64,000 bases of DNA. It comes from Aquibaculum arenosum (GTDB lineage: Bacteria > Pseudomonadota > Alphaproteobacteria > Kiloniellales > DSM-21159). Location: NCBI RefSeq assembly GCF_029222965.1, contig NZ_JARHUD010000010.1:1-64000 (forward strand), read 5' to 3'. The notes under the pieces were generated by a model. The model was given only the letters and a program-made list of their open reading frames with translations, was not told where the DNA came from and searched no databases. This document shows, piece after piece, positions 44,450-53,081 of this stretch. A program made the translations under genes and the position numbers. Each line of letters starts with the position of its first letter. Position 1 is the first letter of the stretch.

Positions 44450-45739
44450 ATGCTGCAGAACTACTTCAAGCTGGCTGAGCACGGCACCAACGTGCGCACC
44501 GAGGTGCTGGCCGGACTCACAACCTTCCTGACGATGGCCTACATCACCATCGTTAACCCGGCGATCCTGTCCGATACCGGCATGGATTTCGGTGCGGTCT
44601 TCGTGGCCACCTGTGTGGCGGCGGCCATCGGCACGCTGATCATGGGGCTCTATGCCAACTATCCCATCGCCCTGGCGCCGGGTATGGGACTGAACGCCTA
44701 TTTCACCTACGGCGTCGTCCTCGGCATGGGCTATGAGTGGCAGGTGGCGCTGGGCGCGATCTTCCTCTCGGCCATCCTCTTCATCATCATCTCGGTACTG
44801 CCGATCAGGGAATGGATCATCAACGCCATTCCCAAAGAGCTGAAAATGGCGATCTCGGCCGGCATCGGGCTCTTCCTGGCGATCATCGCGTTGAAGAATG
44901 CCGGCATCGTCGTTGATCACCCGGCCACATTGGTTTCGCTGGGTGACCTGACCGCCTGGCCGGCCATCTTGGCCATCGCCGGCTTCATCCTGATGGTCGC
45001 ACTGGATTCCCGCCGGATCCCCGGAGCGGTGGTGTTGGGCATTCTCGCCACCACGGCCGTGGGCGTGGGCCTGGGGGTCTCGCCCTTCCAGGGCATCATG
45101 GACACCCCGCCGGACCCCAGCCCGACCTTCCTCCAGCTCGACCTGGCAGGGGCGTTCCAGATCGGTCTGGTGACCATCGTGTTCACCTTCCTCTTCGTCG
45201 ATCTCTTCGATACCGCCGGCACCCTCGTGGGCGTGGCGCATCGCGCCGGACTGCTGGATGCCCAGGGTCGGCTGCCGCGGCTGCGCAAGGCGCTGCTGGC
45301 CGATTCCTCGGCGTCGGCCTTCGGCGCCCTGCTCGGCACCTCGACCACCACCTCCTACATCGAAAGCGCCGCGGGAATTAAGGCGGGCGGTCGCACCGGC
45401 TTGACCGCCGTTGTCGTGGCCATTCTCTTCCTGCTGTGCCTTTTCTTCGCTCCGCTGGCCCAGACCGTGCCGGGCTATGCCACTGCACCGGCGCTGCTCT
45501 TCGTCGCCTGCCTCATGGCTCGCGGCCTGTCGGAGCTGAACTGGGAGGACCCGACGGTCTACGCGCCGGCCGTGGTGACGGCCTTTGCCATGCCAGTGAC
45601 CTACTCCATCGCCGACGGCATCGGCATCGGTTTCATCACCTACGCCGGCATCAAGATCGTCAGCGGCCGCTGGTCCGAATGCCCCTTGGCCGTCCTGGTC
45701 ATCGCCGTGCTCTTCGGCGTGAAGTTCGCCTTCCTGTAA
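44450..45739 (+). CDS. NCS2/AzgA-family purine permease
   Basis: A 429-residue AzgA-like nucleobase transporter with 12-14 membrane segments. The family signatures are present: GLTTFLTMAYITIVNPAIL near 22-40, ALAPGMGLNAYFTY near 76-89, and the conserved VDLFDTAGTLVGVA and GTSTTTSYIESAAGI blocks. Family members import adenine, guanine or hypoxanthine by proton symport. The ATG at 44450-44452 has GGGGGCAGG just upstream. A long folded leader precedes it, and a 13-bp hairpin follows its stop. Confidence 0.95.
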   Translation: MLQNYFKLAEHGTNVRTEVLAGLTTFLTMAYITIVNPAILSDTGMDFGAVFVATCVAAAIGTLIMGLYANYPIALAPGMGLNAYFTYGVVLGMGYEWQVALGAIFLSAILFIIISVLPIREWIINAIPKELKMAISAGIGLFLAIIALKNAGIVVDHPATLVSLGDLTAWPAILAIAGFILMVALDSRRIPGAVVLGILATTAVGVGLGVSPFQGIMDTPPDPSPTFLQLDLAGAFQIGLVTIVFTFLFVDLFDTAGTLVGVAHRAGLLDAQGRLPRLRKALLADSSASAFGALLGTSTTTSYIESAAGIKAGGRTGLTAVVVAILFLLCLFFAPLAQTVPGYATAPALLFVACLMARGLSELNWEDPTVYAPAVVTAFAMPVTYSIADGIGIGFITYAGIKIVSGRWSECPLAVLVIAVLFGVKFAFL

Positions 45740-45749
45740 AGGCAACAGC

Positions 45750-45782
45750 GGATCGCGCCCGGGCTCTTTCCGGGCGCGATCC
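45750..45782 (+). terminator. Strong hairpin after the purine permease, no U tract
   Basis: GGATCGCGCCCGG and CCGGGCGCGATCC form a perfect 13-bp stem with a seven-base loop, 10 bp after the permease stop. The sequence afterwards is not U-rich (AGCGCCGTT), so it is either a factor-assisted terminator or an mRNA 3'-end stabiliser. Confidence 0.5.
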
Positions 45783-45822
45783 AGCGCCGTTCCCGGCCAA
45801 TCGAGAATCGCGCAGAATCCGG

Positions 45823-45852
45823 GTGACGTCGCTCGGGGACTTCGGCTATAAA
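45823..45852 (+). promoter_or_regulatory. Sigma70-type promoter for the candidate small RNA
   Basis: GTGACG at 45823-45828 and TATAAA at 45847-45852 are separated by 18 bp; each matches five of six consensus bases. It points to a start near 45858-45860, at the head of a stem-loop series ending in an intrinsic terminator. Confidence 0.5.
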
Positions 45853-45857
45853 CCTAT

Positions 45858-46016
45858 GGCTGCGCGCGCCAACGTGTGCGTGCAGGGAGATGGCCCAAGC
45901 TCGTGGAGGAGCGCCCCACCTCCGGCCCGGTGAACGAAGGCTGGAGGGGCTACCAAAGCGATGGCGGAAGCTTCGCAGGCTGGCAGGTTCGCTTCTGGCG
46001 CACCTGCCATTTTTTT
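45858..46016 (+). ncRNA. Candidate free-standing small RNA (about 158 nt)
   Basis: Between convergent genes lies a complete transcription unit without an open reading frame of note. A promoter is at 45823-45852. A 9-bp hairpin UGCGCGCGC/GUGCGUGCA is at 45861-45884. A 9-bp hairpin CCUCCGGCC/GGCUGGAGG (45919-45947) has an 11-nt loop containing GUGAACGAA. A terminal hairpin UGGCAGGU/ACCUGCCA is followed by seven U. Length, isolation and terminator are those of a trans-acting sRNA. It is not recognisably 6S, SRP or tmRNA. Alternatively the terminator serves read-through from the purine permease. Confidence 0.45.
45981..46016 (+). terminator. Intrinsic terminator with seven-T run
   Basis: TGGCAGGT (45981-45988) pairs with ACCTGCCA (46002-46009), with an inner CGC/GCG extension, followed by seven T at 46010-46016. 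It works on the plus strand only, since no T run follows on the minus strand. It ends the candidate sRNA or permease read-through. Confidence 0.8.
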
Positions 46017-46028
46017 GCGTGCGAGCGC

Positions 46029-46274
46029 TCAGCCGGCGACCATGTCACGGAACGAGAAGAGTTCCAGTTCGACCAGCAGATAGATCACGCCCCAGACCAC
46101 GAAAGACAGCAGGGTTGTGGCGATCACCTTGCGCCAGAGCATGGGCTTTTCCGGCGCGCCAGGCTCGTGCCCCGGCTCCGGGTTTTCCACTGGCCGCACG
46201 CCCCAGGGCAGCACCATGAACAGCACCACCCACCAGACGCAGATAAAGACGACAAGGGCGTTGAGCCACGTCAT
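46029..46274 (-). CDS. DUF1467 family membrane protein
   Basis: An 81-residue protein with two helices (about residues 5-25 and 50-70) and a Pro/Glu-rich loop between them (VENPEPGHEPGAPEKP). It matches the DUF1467 family, small membrane proteins seen almost only in alphaproteobacteria, generally next to mce; no function is known. It lies 10 bp after the mce stop, at the end of the long minus-strand series. Confidence 0.85.
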   Translation of the reverse strand: MTWLNALVVFICVWWVVLFMVLPWGVRPVENPEPGHEPGAPEKPMLWRKVIATTLLSFVVWGVIYLLVELELFSFRDMVAG

Positions 46275-46284
46275 GGGCGCCTCC

Positions 46285-46689
46285 TCACACCTGCTCCAGC
46301 TCGATCAGGGAGCCGCAGAAGTCTTTGGGGTGGAGGAAGAGAACGGGCTTGCCGTGCGCGCCGATCTTCGGCTCTCCGTCACCCAGCACCCGCGCGCCCT
46401 GGGCCTGCAGTCGGTCGCGCGCGGCCAGTATGTCCTCCACCTCATAGCAGATGTGGTGGATGCCGCCGGCCGGGCTCTTGGCAAGGAAACCGGCAATGGG
46501 TGAGTTGTCGCCGAGGGGGTGCAGCAGCTCGATCTTGGTGTTGGGCAGCTCCACGAACACCACAGTGACGCCGTGATCCGGCTCGGCCTGGGGCGCCGAG
46601 ACACGCGCGCCCAAGGTGTCGCGATAGGTTGCCGCCGCCGCCTCGAGATCCGGTACTGCAATGGCAACGTGATTCAGCCGTCCAATCAT
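46285..46689 (-). CDS. mce: Methylmalonyl-CoA epimerase
   Basis: A VOC-fold enzyme, 134 residues, that interconverts (2S)- and (2R)-methylmalonyl-CoA on the route from propionyl-CoA to succinyl-CoA. The first metal ligand is His7 in LNHVAIAVPDL. Later ones are in the GGIHHICYEVED segment near 75-86 and the C-terminal Glu of GSLIELEQV. The ATG at 46687-46689 has AAGGA about 10 nt upstream. It lies 46 bp after rnj. MeaB, chaperone for the mutase that uses its product, is encoded at 34368-35324. Confidence 0.94.
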   Translation of the reverse strand: MIGRLNHVAIAVPDLEAAAATYRDTLGARVSAPQAEPDHGVTVVFVELPNTKIELLHPLGDNSPIAGFLAKSPAGGIHHICYEVEDILAARDRLQAQGARVLGDGEPKIGAHGKPVLFLHPKDFCGSLIELEQV

Positions 46690-46735
46690 CCAATCACCGT
46701 CCTTCGATCGCTTGGTTAGACCGGATTCACTCGCT

Positions 46736-48430
46736 CTAATCCAGCCGGATAAGCTGTACCTCGACCACCGGCTTCTTGCCCAGGGCGCGCTGGAAGGCGC
46801 GACGTACCGCCACACGCACCGCCTCGCTCAGCAAGCCGTCCTGGCGGCGATCATGACGGGAGAGGCGATGCAAGGCCTGCTCGATGGCCTGCACGGCATC
46901 GGCCTCCACCTCCGGCTCTTCCTCTGCATCGTAAAGTCCTTGCGCGGCAAAGCGCGGCTCCACCAGCAGGCCGCCGTCGCCATCCACCACGACCGTCACC
47001 GCCGCGGAACCGTTGTAGACCATGCGCCGGCGATGGCGCAGCACCGGCGAATCAACGGGCCGCAGCACATTGCCGTCGAGTGCCAGACGCCCGGAATGGA
47101 CATGGTCGACCACCGTCGCTTCGCCCGGCGCCAACTGCACCATGGCCCCGTTCTGAGCCAACACCACTTCCGGCACCTGGCAGGTTTTGGCCAGTTCGCC
47201 ATGGGCATGCAGGTGCCGCGCCTCGCCGTGTACCGGAACCGCAATGCGCGGGCGCACCCACTGATACATGTCGGAGAGCTCGTCGCGGCAGGGATGGCCG
47301 GAAACATGGATCGGCGTTTCGTCATCGGCGCTCACCACCTCGATACCCCGTCGGGCAAGCAGGTTGTAGAGCGACTGGATGGACTTCTCGTTGCCGGGAA
47401 TCACCCGGGAGGAGAAGAGCACGGTGTCGCCCTCCTCCAGCGTCACCTCCGGATGATCGTCGTTGGCAATGCGCCAGAGCGCCGCCCGCGGCTCGCCCTG
47501 ACTGCCGGTACAGAGCAGCAACACCTCCTCGCGCGGCAAATAGCCGATGTCCCGCTCATCGAGGATCGGCGGCAGATCCTGGAGGTATCCGGACTCGCGC
47601 GCCGCGGCGACGATCCGGTGCATGGAACGGCCCACGAGCGCGACCTGCCGCCCATGTGCCTCAGCGACACGCATGACCGTCTCGAGCCGCGCAACATTGC
47701 TGGCAAAGCAAGCCACGGCCACCCGGTTCTTGCACTCACCCACCACCTTCTCGAGAGCCTCGCGCACATCGAGTTCAGATCCGGCCCGGCCCGGCGTCAG
47801 CACGTTGGTGCTGTCACAGACCATGGCCAGCACCCCTTCTTTGGCGACATCACGCAGGCGCTGGGCATCGAAGTCCTCGCCCACCAGTGGGTCCGGGTCC
47901 AGCTTCCAGTCCCCGGTGTGCACCACTGTGCCGCAGGAGGTGCGGATCACCAGCGCATTGGGCTCGGGGATCGAATGGGTCAAGGTCACCAGCTCGATGT
48001 CGAAGGGGCCCAGCTCGAAGCGGCTGGACAGCGGAATCTCGATGATCTCCGGCGCGTCCTCGACCCGGTCGTCCTTCAGCTTGCGCCGCAACAGGGCCGC
48101 AGTGAAGGGCGTGGCGTAGACCGGACAGCGCAGATACTGCCAAAGGTAGGGCACGGCTCCCAAGTGATCCTCGTGGCCGTGGGTCAGCACCAGCCCGACG
48201 AGCTTGTCTGCCCGCTCCACGATGAAATCAGGGTCGGGCATCACCACCTCGATCCCCGGCAGGTCATGCTCACCGAAGGCGACACCAAGATCGACCATCA
48301 GCCATTTGCCGGCATGGCCATAGAGATTGAGGTTCATGCCGATTTCGCCTGTGCCACCCAGCGGCAGGAAGAAAAGGTCCTTCTTGCCCGGCGTGGCCGG
48401 ATCGGCGATGCGTGCGAGTTTTGGGTTCAT
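46736..48430 (-). CDS. rnj: Ribonuclease J
   Basis: A metallo-beta-lactamase/beta-CASP RNase, 564 residues, with 5'-to-3' exonuclease and endonuclease activity in RNA processing. The zinc motif HGHEDH is at 84-89, preceded by MPDPDF and GGTGEIGMN near 24-33. The beta-CASP part carries the SGHPCRDEL and VPVHGEARHLHAHG motifs. The C-terminal KH-like region is present. The ATG at 48428-48430 was chosen. It is transcribed downstream of coaX and upstream of mce. Confidence 0.96.
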   Translation of the reverse strand: MNPKLARIADPATPGKKDLFFLPLGGTGEIGMNLNLYGHAGKWLMVDLGVAFGEHDLPGIEVVMPDPDFIVERADKLVGLVLTHGHEDHLGAVPYLWQYLRCPVYATPFTAALLRRKLKDDRVEDAPEIIEIPLSSRFELGPFDIELVTLTHSIPEPNALVIRTSCGTVVHTGDWKLDPDPLVGEDFDAQRLRDVAKEGVLAMVCDSTNVLTPGRAGSELDVREALEKVVGECKNRVAVACFASNVARLETVMRVAEAHGRQVALVGRSMHRIVAAARESGYLQDLPPILDERDIGYLPREEVLLLCTGSQGEPRAALWRIANDDHPEVTLEEGDTVLFSSRVIPGNEKSIQSLYNLLARRGIEVVSADDETPIHVSGHPCRDELSDMYQWVRPRIAVPVHGEARHLHAHGELAKTCQVPEVVLAQNGAMVQLAPGEATVVDHVHSGRLALDGNVLRPVDSPVLRHRRRMVYNGSAAVTVVVDGDGGLLVEPRFAAQGLYDAEEEPEVEADAVQAIEQALHRLSRHDRRQDGLLSEAVRVAVRRAFQRALGKKPVVEVQLIRLD

Positions 48431-48509
48431 GCCACCTCGTTCTGCTGGGGCGCGCAAGCCTAGGCCGCAGACAATCGCGCCCGGTGGAAGCTCTAGTTAC
48501 GAGCGAAGG

Positions 48510-49289
48510 TCAGGCGCTGCGGCCGCAATGGGCTTCGTAGAGCAGCCGGACGCCGCGCAGCGTCAGGTCAAGATCTACATGATCAATGGCCTCGGTTACC
48601 GTCTCGAACAAGGGGGCGAGGCCACCGGTGCCCACCACGGTGTGTTTGCGCTGCCTTTCGCGATCAATGCGAACGATGACGCCCTCGATGAGGCCGACAT
48701 AGCCCCAGAAGACACCGGATTGCATGGCGGACAGGGTATCGTCCCCCACCACCTGCTCCGGCTTCTCCACCGTGATGCGCGGCAAGCGGGCCGCCGCAAG
48801 ATAGAGGGCCTCCAACGAGAGATTGATGCCCGGCGCGATCACACCGCCGCTGTAGCCACCATCGGGATCGGTAACGTCGAAGGTGGTGGCGGTGCCGAAA
48901 TCGACGATGATCATCGCCCCTTCATAGGCGTCGTGCGCCGCCTTCGCGTTGGCGATGCGATCGGCGCCCACTTGGTCCGGTCGTGACAGGCGGATGGCGA
49001 TCCCGGCGCTGGGCAGGGTGTCGCGAACGGTGACCGGATCGCAATTGAGATACTGCCGGCAAAGCTGGCGCAGCGCCCGGTCGGCCGCTGGAACGACATT
49101 GGAGATCGCCACAGCGGTGATGTCGCGGGGCGTCAGATCAATCAGCTGCATCAGCTGAGTAAGCCAGACGGCATGCTCGTCGACCGTACGCCGTGCATCG
49201 CTGGCGCAGCGCCACTGCGCGACAAGCCGCTCACCGTCGTAGATTGCGAACACGCCGTTGGTGTTGCCGTAATCAATGACCAGCAGCAT
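48510..49289 (-). CDS. coaX: Type III pantothenate kinase
   Basis: First enzyme of coenzyme A synthesis, phosphorylating pantothenate; 259 residues, of the ASKHA fold. The N-terminal phosphate loop [10 protein letters not shown] is at 6-15 and a second DFGTATTFDV near 126-135, with GGVIAPGINLSLEAL following. The ATG at 49287-49289 lies inside the end of birA, an overlap of 17 bp, implying coupled translation. Its position between birA and rnj is common in alphaproteobacteria. Confidence 0.95.
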   Translation of the reverse strand: MLLVIDYGNTNGVFAIYDGERLVAQWRCASDARRTVDEHAVWLTQLMQLIDLTPRDITAVAISNVVPAADRALRQLCRQYLNCDPVTVRDTLPSAGIAIRLSRPDQVGADRIANAKAAHDAYEGAMIIVDFGTATTFDVTDPDGGYSGGVIAPGINLSLEALYLAAARLPRITVEKPEQVVGDDTLSAMQSGVFWGYVGLIEGVIVRIDRERQRKHTVVGTGGLAPLFETVTEAIDHVDLDLTLRGVRLLYEAHCGRSA

Positions 49290-50070
49290 CGGTCCGCTCC
49301 GACAGGAATACCTCGCCGCTGGCGATGCGGCGCCGCTCGCCACCCTCCAGTTCCAGGATCAGATGGCCTGATTCATCCAGATCCCGGCAGACACCGGTCA
49401 GCATCTCGCGCGGCAGGCGCACCTCGATCCGCTCGCCGATGCCAGCAGCGTGGCGCAGCCAGGCCTTGCGCACCGGCGCAAAGCCGTCGTCCAGCCAGCG
49501 GCTCACCCAGGAGAGGAAGTGGCGCCCGAAGGCCTCGAGAAGCTCCACCTCCGTCACATCTTTCGGCACGCCCTCGTAGTGCATCGAGGTGGCCGTGTAC
49601 ATGAGTTCGCGTGGGAAGTGGGCGACGTTCACCCCGCAGCCCAGGAGCAGATAATCGAGCCCGCCGTCAGGCGTCGAGCGCAATTCCATCAGAATGCCAG
49701 CCACCTTGTTGCCGTGCAGCAGCACGTCGTTGGGCCACTTGAAGGTCGTTTCCACCGGCGGCGAAACCGCCCCAATGGCATCGGACACTGCTACGGCTGC
49801 CAGGAAGCCGAGCTGTGCCGCCTCGGCCGGCGGGCAGTCAGGACGCAGCACCAGGGTCAGGTAGAGGTTGCCGCGCGGGCTTTCCCACTGTCGGCCCAGA
49901 CGCCCGCGCCCACCGCTCTGCTCACGCGCCCAGACCAAGGTGCCGTCCTCGGCGCCCTCCTCCTCGGCAAGGCGTCGGGCCTCATCCATGGTCGATCCAA
50001 CGCTGTCCAGGGCGACCAGCCGGTAGACCGGCGGCAGCCGCGGATCCGCGCGATCGACCGGCGTGTTCAT
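49273..50070 (-). CDS. birA: Biotin--[acetyl-CoA-carboxylase] ligase, class I (no HTH)
   Basis: Biotin protein ligase, 265 residues. Motifs: GRGRLGRQW near 54-62, [17 protein letters not shown] near 113-129, and a C-terminal SH3-like domain. It lacks the N-terminal winged helix of E. coli BirA, so it should biotinylate acetyl-CoA carboxylase without acting as a repressor. The start overlaps the nuoN stop by 4 bp (ATGA). Biotin genes are absent from the window. Confidence 0.94.
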   Translation of the reverse strand: MNTPVDRADPRLPPVYRLVALDSVGSTMDEARRLAEEEGAEDGTLVWAREQSGGRGRLGRQWESPRGNLYLTLVLRPDCPPAEAAQLGFLAAVAVSDAIGAVSPPVETTFKWPNDVLLHGNKVAGILMELRSTPDGGLDYLLLGCGVNVAHFPRELMYTATSMHYEGVPKDVTEVELLEAFGRHFLSWVSRWLDDGFAPVRKAWLRHAAGIGERIEVRLPREMLTGVCRDLDESGHLILELEGGERRRIASGEVFLSERTDAAGH

Positions 50071-51521
50071 CGGCCAGCGGAGGTGAGCGCCTCGGCCGCC
50101 GTGGCAGCACCGTCCACGATGGGGCCGGGGATCAGGACAAAGAGGACGATCACGAGCGTGCTGATGGCAAGCACACTGGCAAGTTCGCTGCCCACCGGCT
50201 TGTCGAAGGCTTCCACCGGCTCATCGAAATACATCACCTTAACGATGCGCAGGTAGTAGTAGGCTGCCACCACGCTGGCCAGCACACCGATCACTGCCAG
50301 TTCGAACAGACCTGCCTCGACCGCCGCCATGAAGACATAGAACTTGCCGAAGAAACCAGCCAATGGCGGGATACCGGCCATGGAGAACATCAGCGCGGCC
50401 ATGGCCAGCGCCATCAGCGGGTTGGTCTTGCTCAGCCCCTTAAGGTCGTCCATCGCTTCCACCGCTCGCCCGTTCACCCGCATGGCAAGGATAACGGCGA
50501 AGACACCCACGGTCATGAAGAGGTAGATGGCCATATAGACGGCCACGCCGCGCACACCCGCCTCGCTGCCCGCCGCCAGGCCGACCAGAGCAAAACCCAC
50601 GTGACCGATGGAACTGTAGGCCATCAGGCGCTTGATGTTGCTCTGAACGATGGCCGCAAAGGAGCCCAGCAGCATCGAGGCCAGGGCGATGAAGACCACG
50701 ATTTGCTGCCACTGCGCCACCAGGTCGCCGAAGGGGCCCATCAACACGCGAACCAACAATGCCATGGCCGCCACCTTGGGCGCGGCCGCCAGGAAGGCGG
50801 TGACCGGCGTGGGCGCACCCTCGTAGACGTCGGGGGTCCACATGTGGAAGGGCACGGCAGAGATCTTGAAGGCCAAACCCGCAGCGATGAATACGATGCC
50901 AACGATCAGTCCAATCGAAGGCGCGTCCTCCTGCGACGCAAAGACCTGCGCCAGGACATCGAAGCTGGTTGAGCCGGTGAAGCCGTAGACCATGGACATG
51001 CCGTAGAGCAGCATGCCGGACGCCAGAGAGCCGAGGACGAAGTACTTCAGGCCAGCCTCTGAGGAGCGCAGACTGTCACGGCGGAAGGCGGCCACGACAT
51101 AGAGCGCCAGGGACTGCAGCTCCAGGCCCATGTAGAGGCTGATGAGATCATTGGCCGAGATCATCATCAGCATGCCGACGGTGGCCAGCACCAGCAGGAC
51201 CGGGAACTCGAACTGGTTCATCTGTTCCTGTTCGAGGCCGCGCAGCGCCATGACGATGGTCAGTGCCGCACCAATCAGCACCAGCACCTTCATGAAGTCG
51301 CCAAAGCCGTCGTTCAGGAAGAGACCGTTGAAGGCCACCGTCCCGCGCCCGTCGCCCAGATAGATCAGCGCGCCGGCAAAGGCCAAGGCAGCCACGGCGA
51401 GCAGCCCGATGGAACGGGTGGAGATGTCGCGCATGAAGACGCCCAGCATCAGCAGGATGATGGCGGTGCCGGCCAGGAAGAGTTCCGGCAGGGCGGCGAC
51501 GATATCGGCTCCGATGCTCAC
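50067..51521 (-). CDS. nuoN: NADH-quinone oxidoreductase subunit N
   Basis: Antiporter-like membrane subunit of complex I, 484 residues, with 14 helices. The conserved proton-path lysines and glutamate lie in the segments [46 protein letters not shown] and [16 protein letters not shown]. The start is a GTG with AGGAG upstream; the ORF lies 11 bp after nuoM. It is the last nuo gene, with birA overlapping its stop. Confidence 0.96.
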   Translation of the reverse strand: MSIGADIVAALPELFLAGTAIILLMLGVFMRDISTRSIGLLAVAALAFAGALIYLGDGRGTVAFNGLFLNDGFGDFMKVLVLIGAALTIVMALRGLEQEQMNQFEFPVLLVLATVGMLMMISANDLISLYMGLELQSLALYVVAAFRRDSLRSSEAGLKYFVLGSLASGMLLYGMSMVYGFTGSTSFDVLAQVFASQEDAPSIGLIVGIVFIAAGLAFKISAVPFHMWTPDVYEGAPTPVTAFLAAAPKVAAMALLVRVLMGPFGDLVAQWQQIVVFIALASMLLGSFAAIVQSNIKRLMAYSSIGHVGFALVGLAAGSEAGVRGVAVYMAIYLFMTVGVFAVILAMRVNGRAVEAMDDLKGLSKTNPLMALAMAALMFSMAGIPPLAGFFGKFYVFMAAVEAGLFELAVIGVLASVVAAYYYLRIVKVMYFDEPVEAFDKPVGSELASVLAISTLVIVLFVLIPGPIVDGAATAAEALTSAGR

Positions 51522-51532
51522 GGGGCTCCTCC

Positions 51533-53065
51533 TCAGCGCAAGGGCAGCAGGTGCGCCAGCATATCGGGCGCGCCCGGCTCACCCAGGGCGAGCTGATAGT
51601 TGGTTATGAGATTCTCGACGGACGCCGACATCACATCGAGGACCGGCATGGGGTAGATCCCGAAGAGAACAGCGAGGATGATCAGCGGCGCGAAGACCAC
51701 CTTCTCCCGCCAGTTCATGTCCAGCATCCGGCGGACATCCTCCTTGGAGATGGTCCCGAACACCGTCCGACGATACAGCAGCAGCATGTAGGCGGCGCCC
51801 AGCACCATGCCGCTGGCCACCAGCAAACCCAGCCAGGTGGAGACCTGGAAGGAACCCATGATCACCAGAAACTCGCCGACGAAGCCCGTCGTCCCGGGCA
51901 GGCCGACCGAGGCCAGCATGAACACCATGAAGACGAAGGCATAACGCGGCATGTTCTGGGCCAAGCCGCCGTAGCGGGCAATCTCGCGGGTATGCAGGCG
52001 GTCGTAGACCACGCCGACACAGAGGAAGAGCGCGGCCGAAACCAAGCCGTGGCTCAGCATCTGGAAGATCGCGCCCTCCACGCCCTGTTGGGTCGCGGTG
52101 AAGATGCCCGCGGTGACATAGCCCATGTGCGCCACGGAAGAGTAGGCGATCAGCTTCTTCATGTCGCTCTGGGCCAGGGCGACCAGGGAGGTGTAGATGA
52201 TCGCGATCACCGACAGCGCAAAGACCAGCGGCGTGAAGTAGGCCGTGGCATCCGGCAGCATCGGCATCGAAAAGCGCAGGAAACCATAGGCCCCCATCTT
52301 CAGCAGCACGCCGGCCAGGATGACCGAGCCCGCCGTCGGCGCTTCCACGTGGGCGTCCGGCAGCCAGGTGTGCACCGGCCACATGGGTACCTTGACGGCG
52401 AAGGAGGCGAAGAAGGCCAGCCAGAGCCAAGTCTGCATTGACGCCGGCACCTGTACCTCGTTGATCAGCGTCGGGATGTCGGTGGTGCCCGCCGTGAAAT
52501 AGAGGCTCAGCATGGCGATCAGCATCAGGACCGAGCCGGCCAGGGTGTAGAGGAAGAACTTGAAGGCCGCATAGACCCGGCGCGGCCCGCCCCACACGCC
52601 GATGATCAGGAACATCGGGATCAGGACGCCTTCGAAGAAGATGTAAAAGGCGACGAAATCCAGGGCGCAGAACATGCCCACCATCAGCGTCTCGAGGACG
52701 AGGAAGGCGATCATGTATTCCTTCACGCGCTTCTGCACCGCATCCCAGCTCGCCAGCACGCAGAGCGGCGTCAGCAGTGTGGACAGCAGCACGAAGGGCA
52801 TGGAGATCCCGTCCACACCCATGTGATAGGCGATGCCCAGCGAGGGGAACCATTCCGCACGCTCGACGAACTGGAACTCCGCCGTGCCACGCTCGAAGCC
52901 GAACCAGATGAAGAGCGACAGCAGGAAGGTGATCAACGAGGTCCAGAGCGCAACATAGCGGGCATTGCGCGCGACTACGGCCTCATCGCCGCGCGCCGCC
53001 AGGATGAAGGCGGCGCCGACCAGCGGCAGAAAGGTCACGAGGGAAAGTAGCGGCCAGGTACTCAT
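51533..53065 (-). CDS. nuoM: NADH-quinone oxidoreductase subunit M
   Basis: Antiporter-like membrane subunit, 510 residues. The key motifs are [49 protein letters not shown] and the early [13 protein letters not shown]. The ATG at 53063-53065 has GGGGGA upstream. The order nuoL-M-N is standard. It is 16 bp from nuoL. NuoM carries one of the discontinuous helices and a conserved proton-channel Glu/Lys set. Confidence 0.97.
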   Translation of the reverse strand: MSTWPLLSLVTFLPLVGAAFILAARGDEAVVARNARYVALWTSLITFLLSLFIWFGFERGTAEFQFVERAEWFPSLGIAYHMGVDGISMPFVLLSTLLTPLCVLASWDAVQKRVKEYMIAFLVLETLMVGMFCALDFVAFYIFFEGVLIPMFLIIGVWGGPRRVYAAFKFFLYTLAGSVLMLIAMLSLYFTAGTTDIPTLINEVQVPASMQTWLWLAFFASFAVKVPMWPVHTWLPDAHVEAPTAGSVILAGVLLKMGAYGFLRFSMPMLPDATAYFTPLVFALSVIAIIYTSLVALAQSDMKKLIAYSSVAHMGYVTAGIFTATQQGVEGAIFQMLSHGLVSAALFLCVGVVYDRLHTREIARYGGLAQNMPRYAFVFMVFMLASVGLPGTTGFVGEFLVIMGSFQVSTWLGLLVASGMVLGAAYMLLLYRRTVFGTISKEDVRRMLDMNWREKVVFAPLIILAVLFGIYPMPVLDVMSASVENLITNYQLALGEPGAPDMLAHLLPLR

Positions 53066-53081
53066 TCTATCGGGTCCCCCG

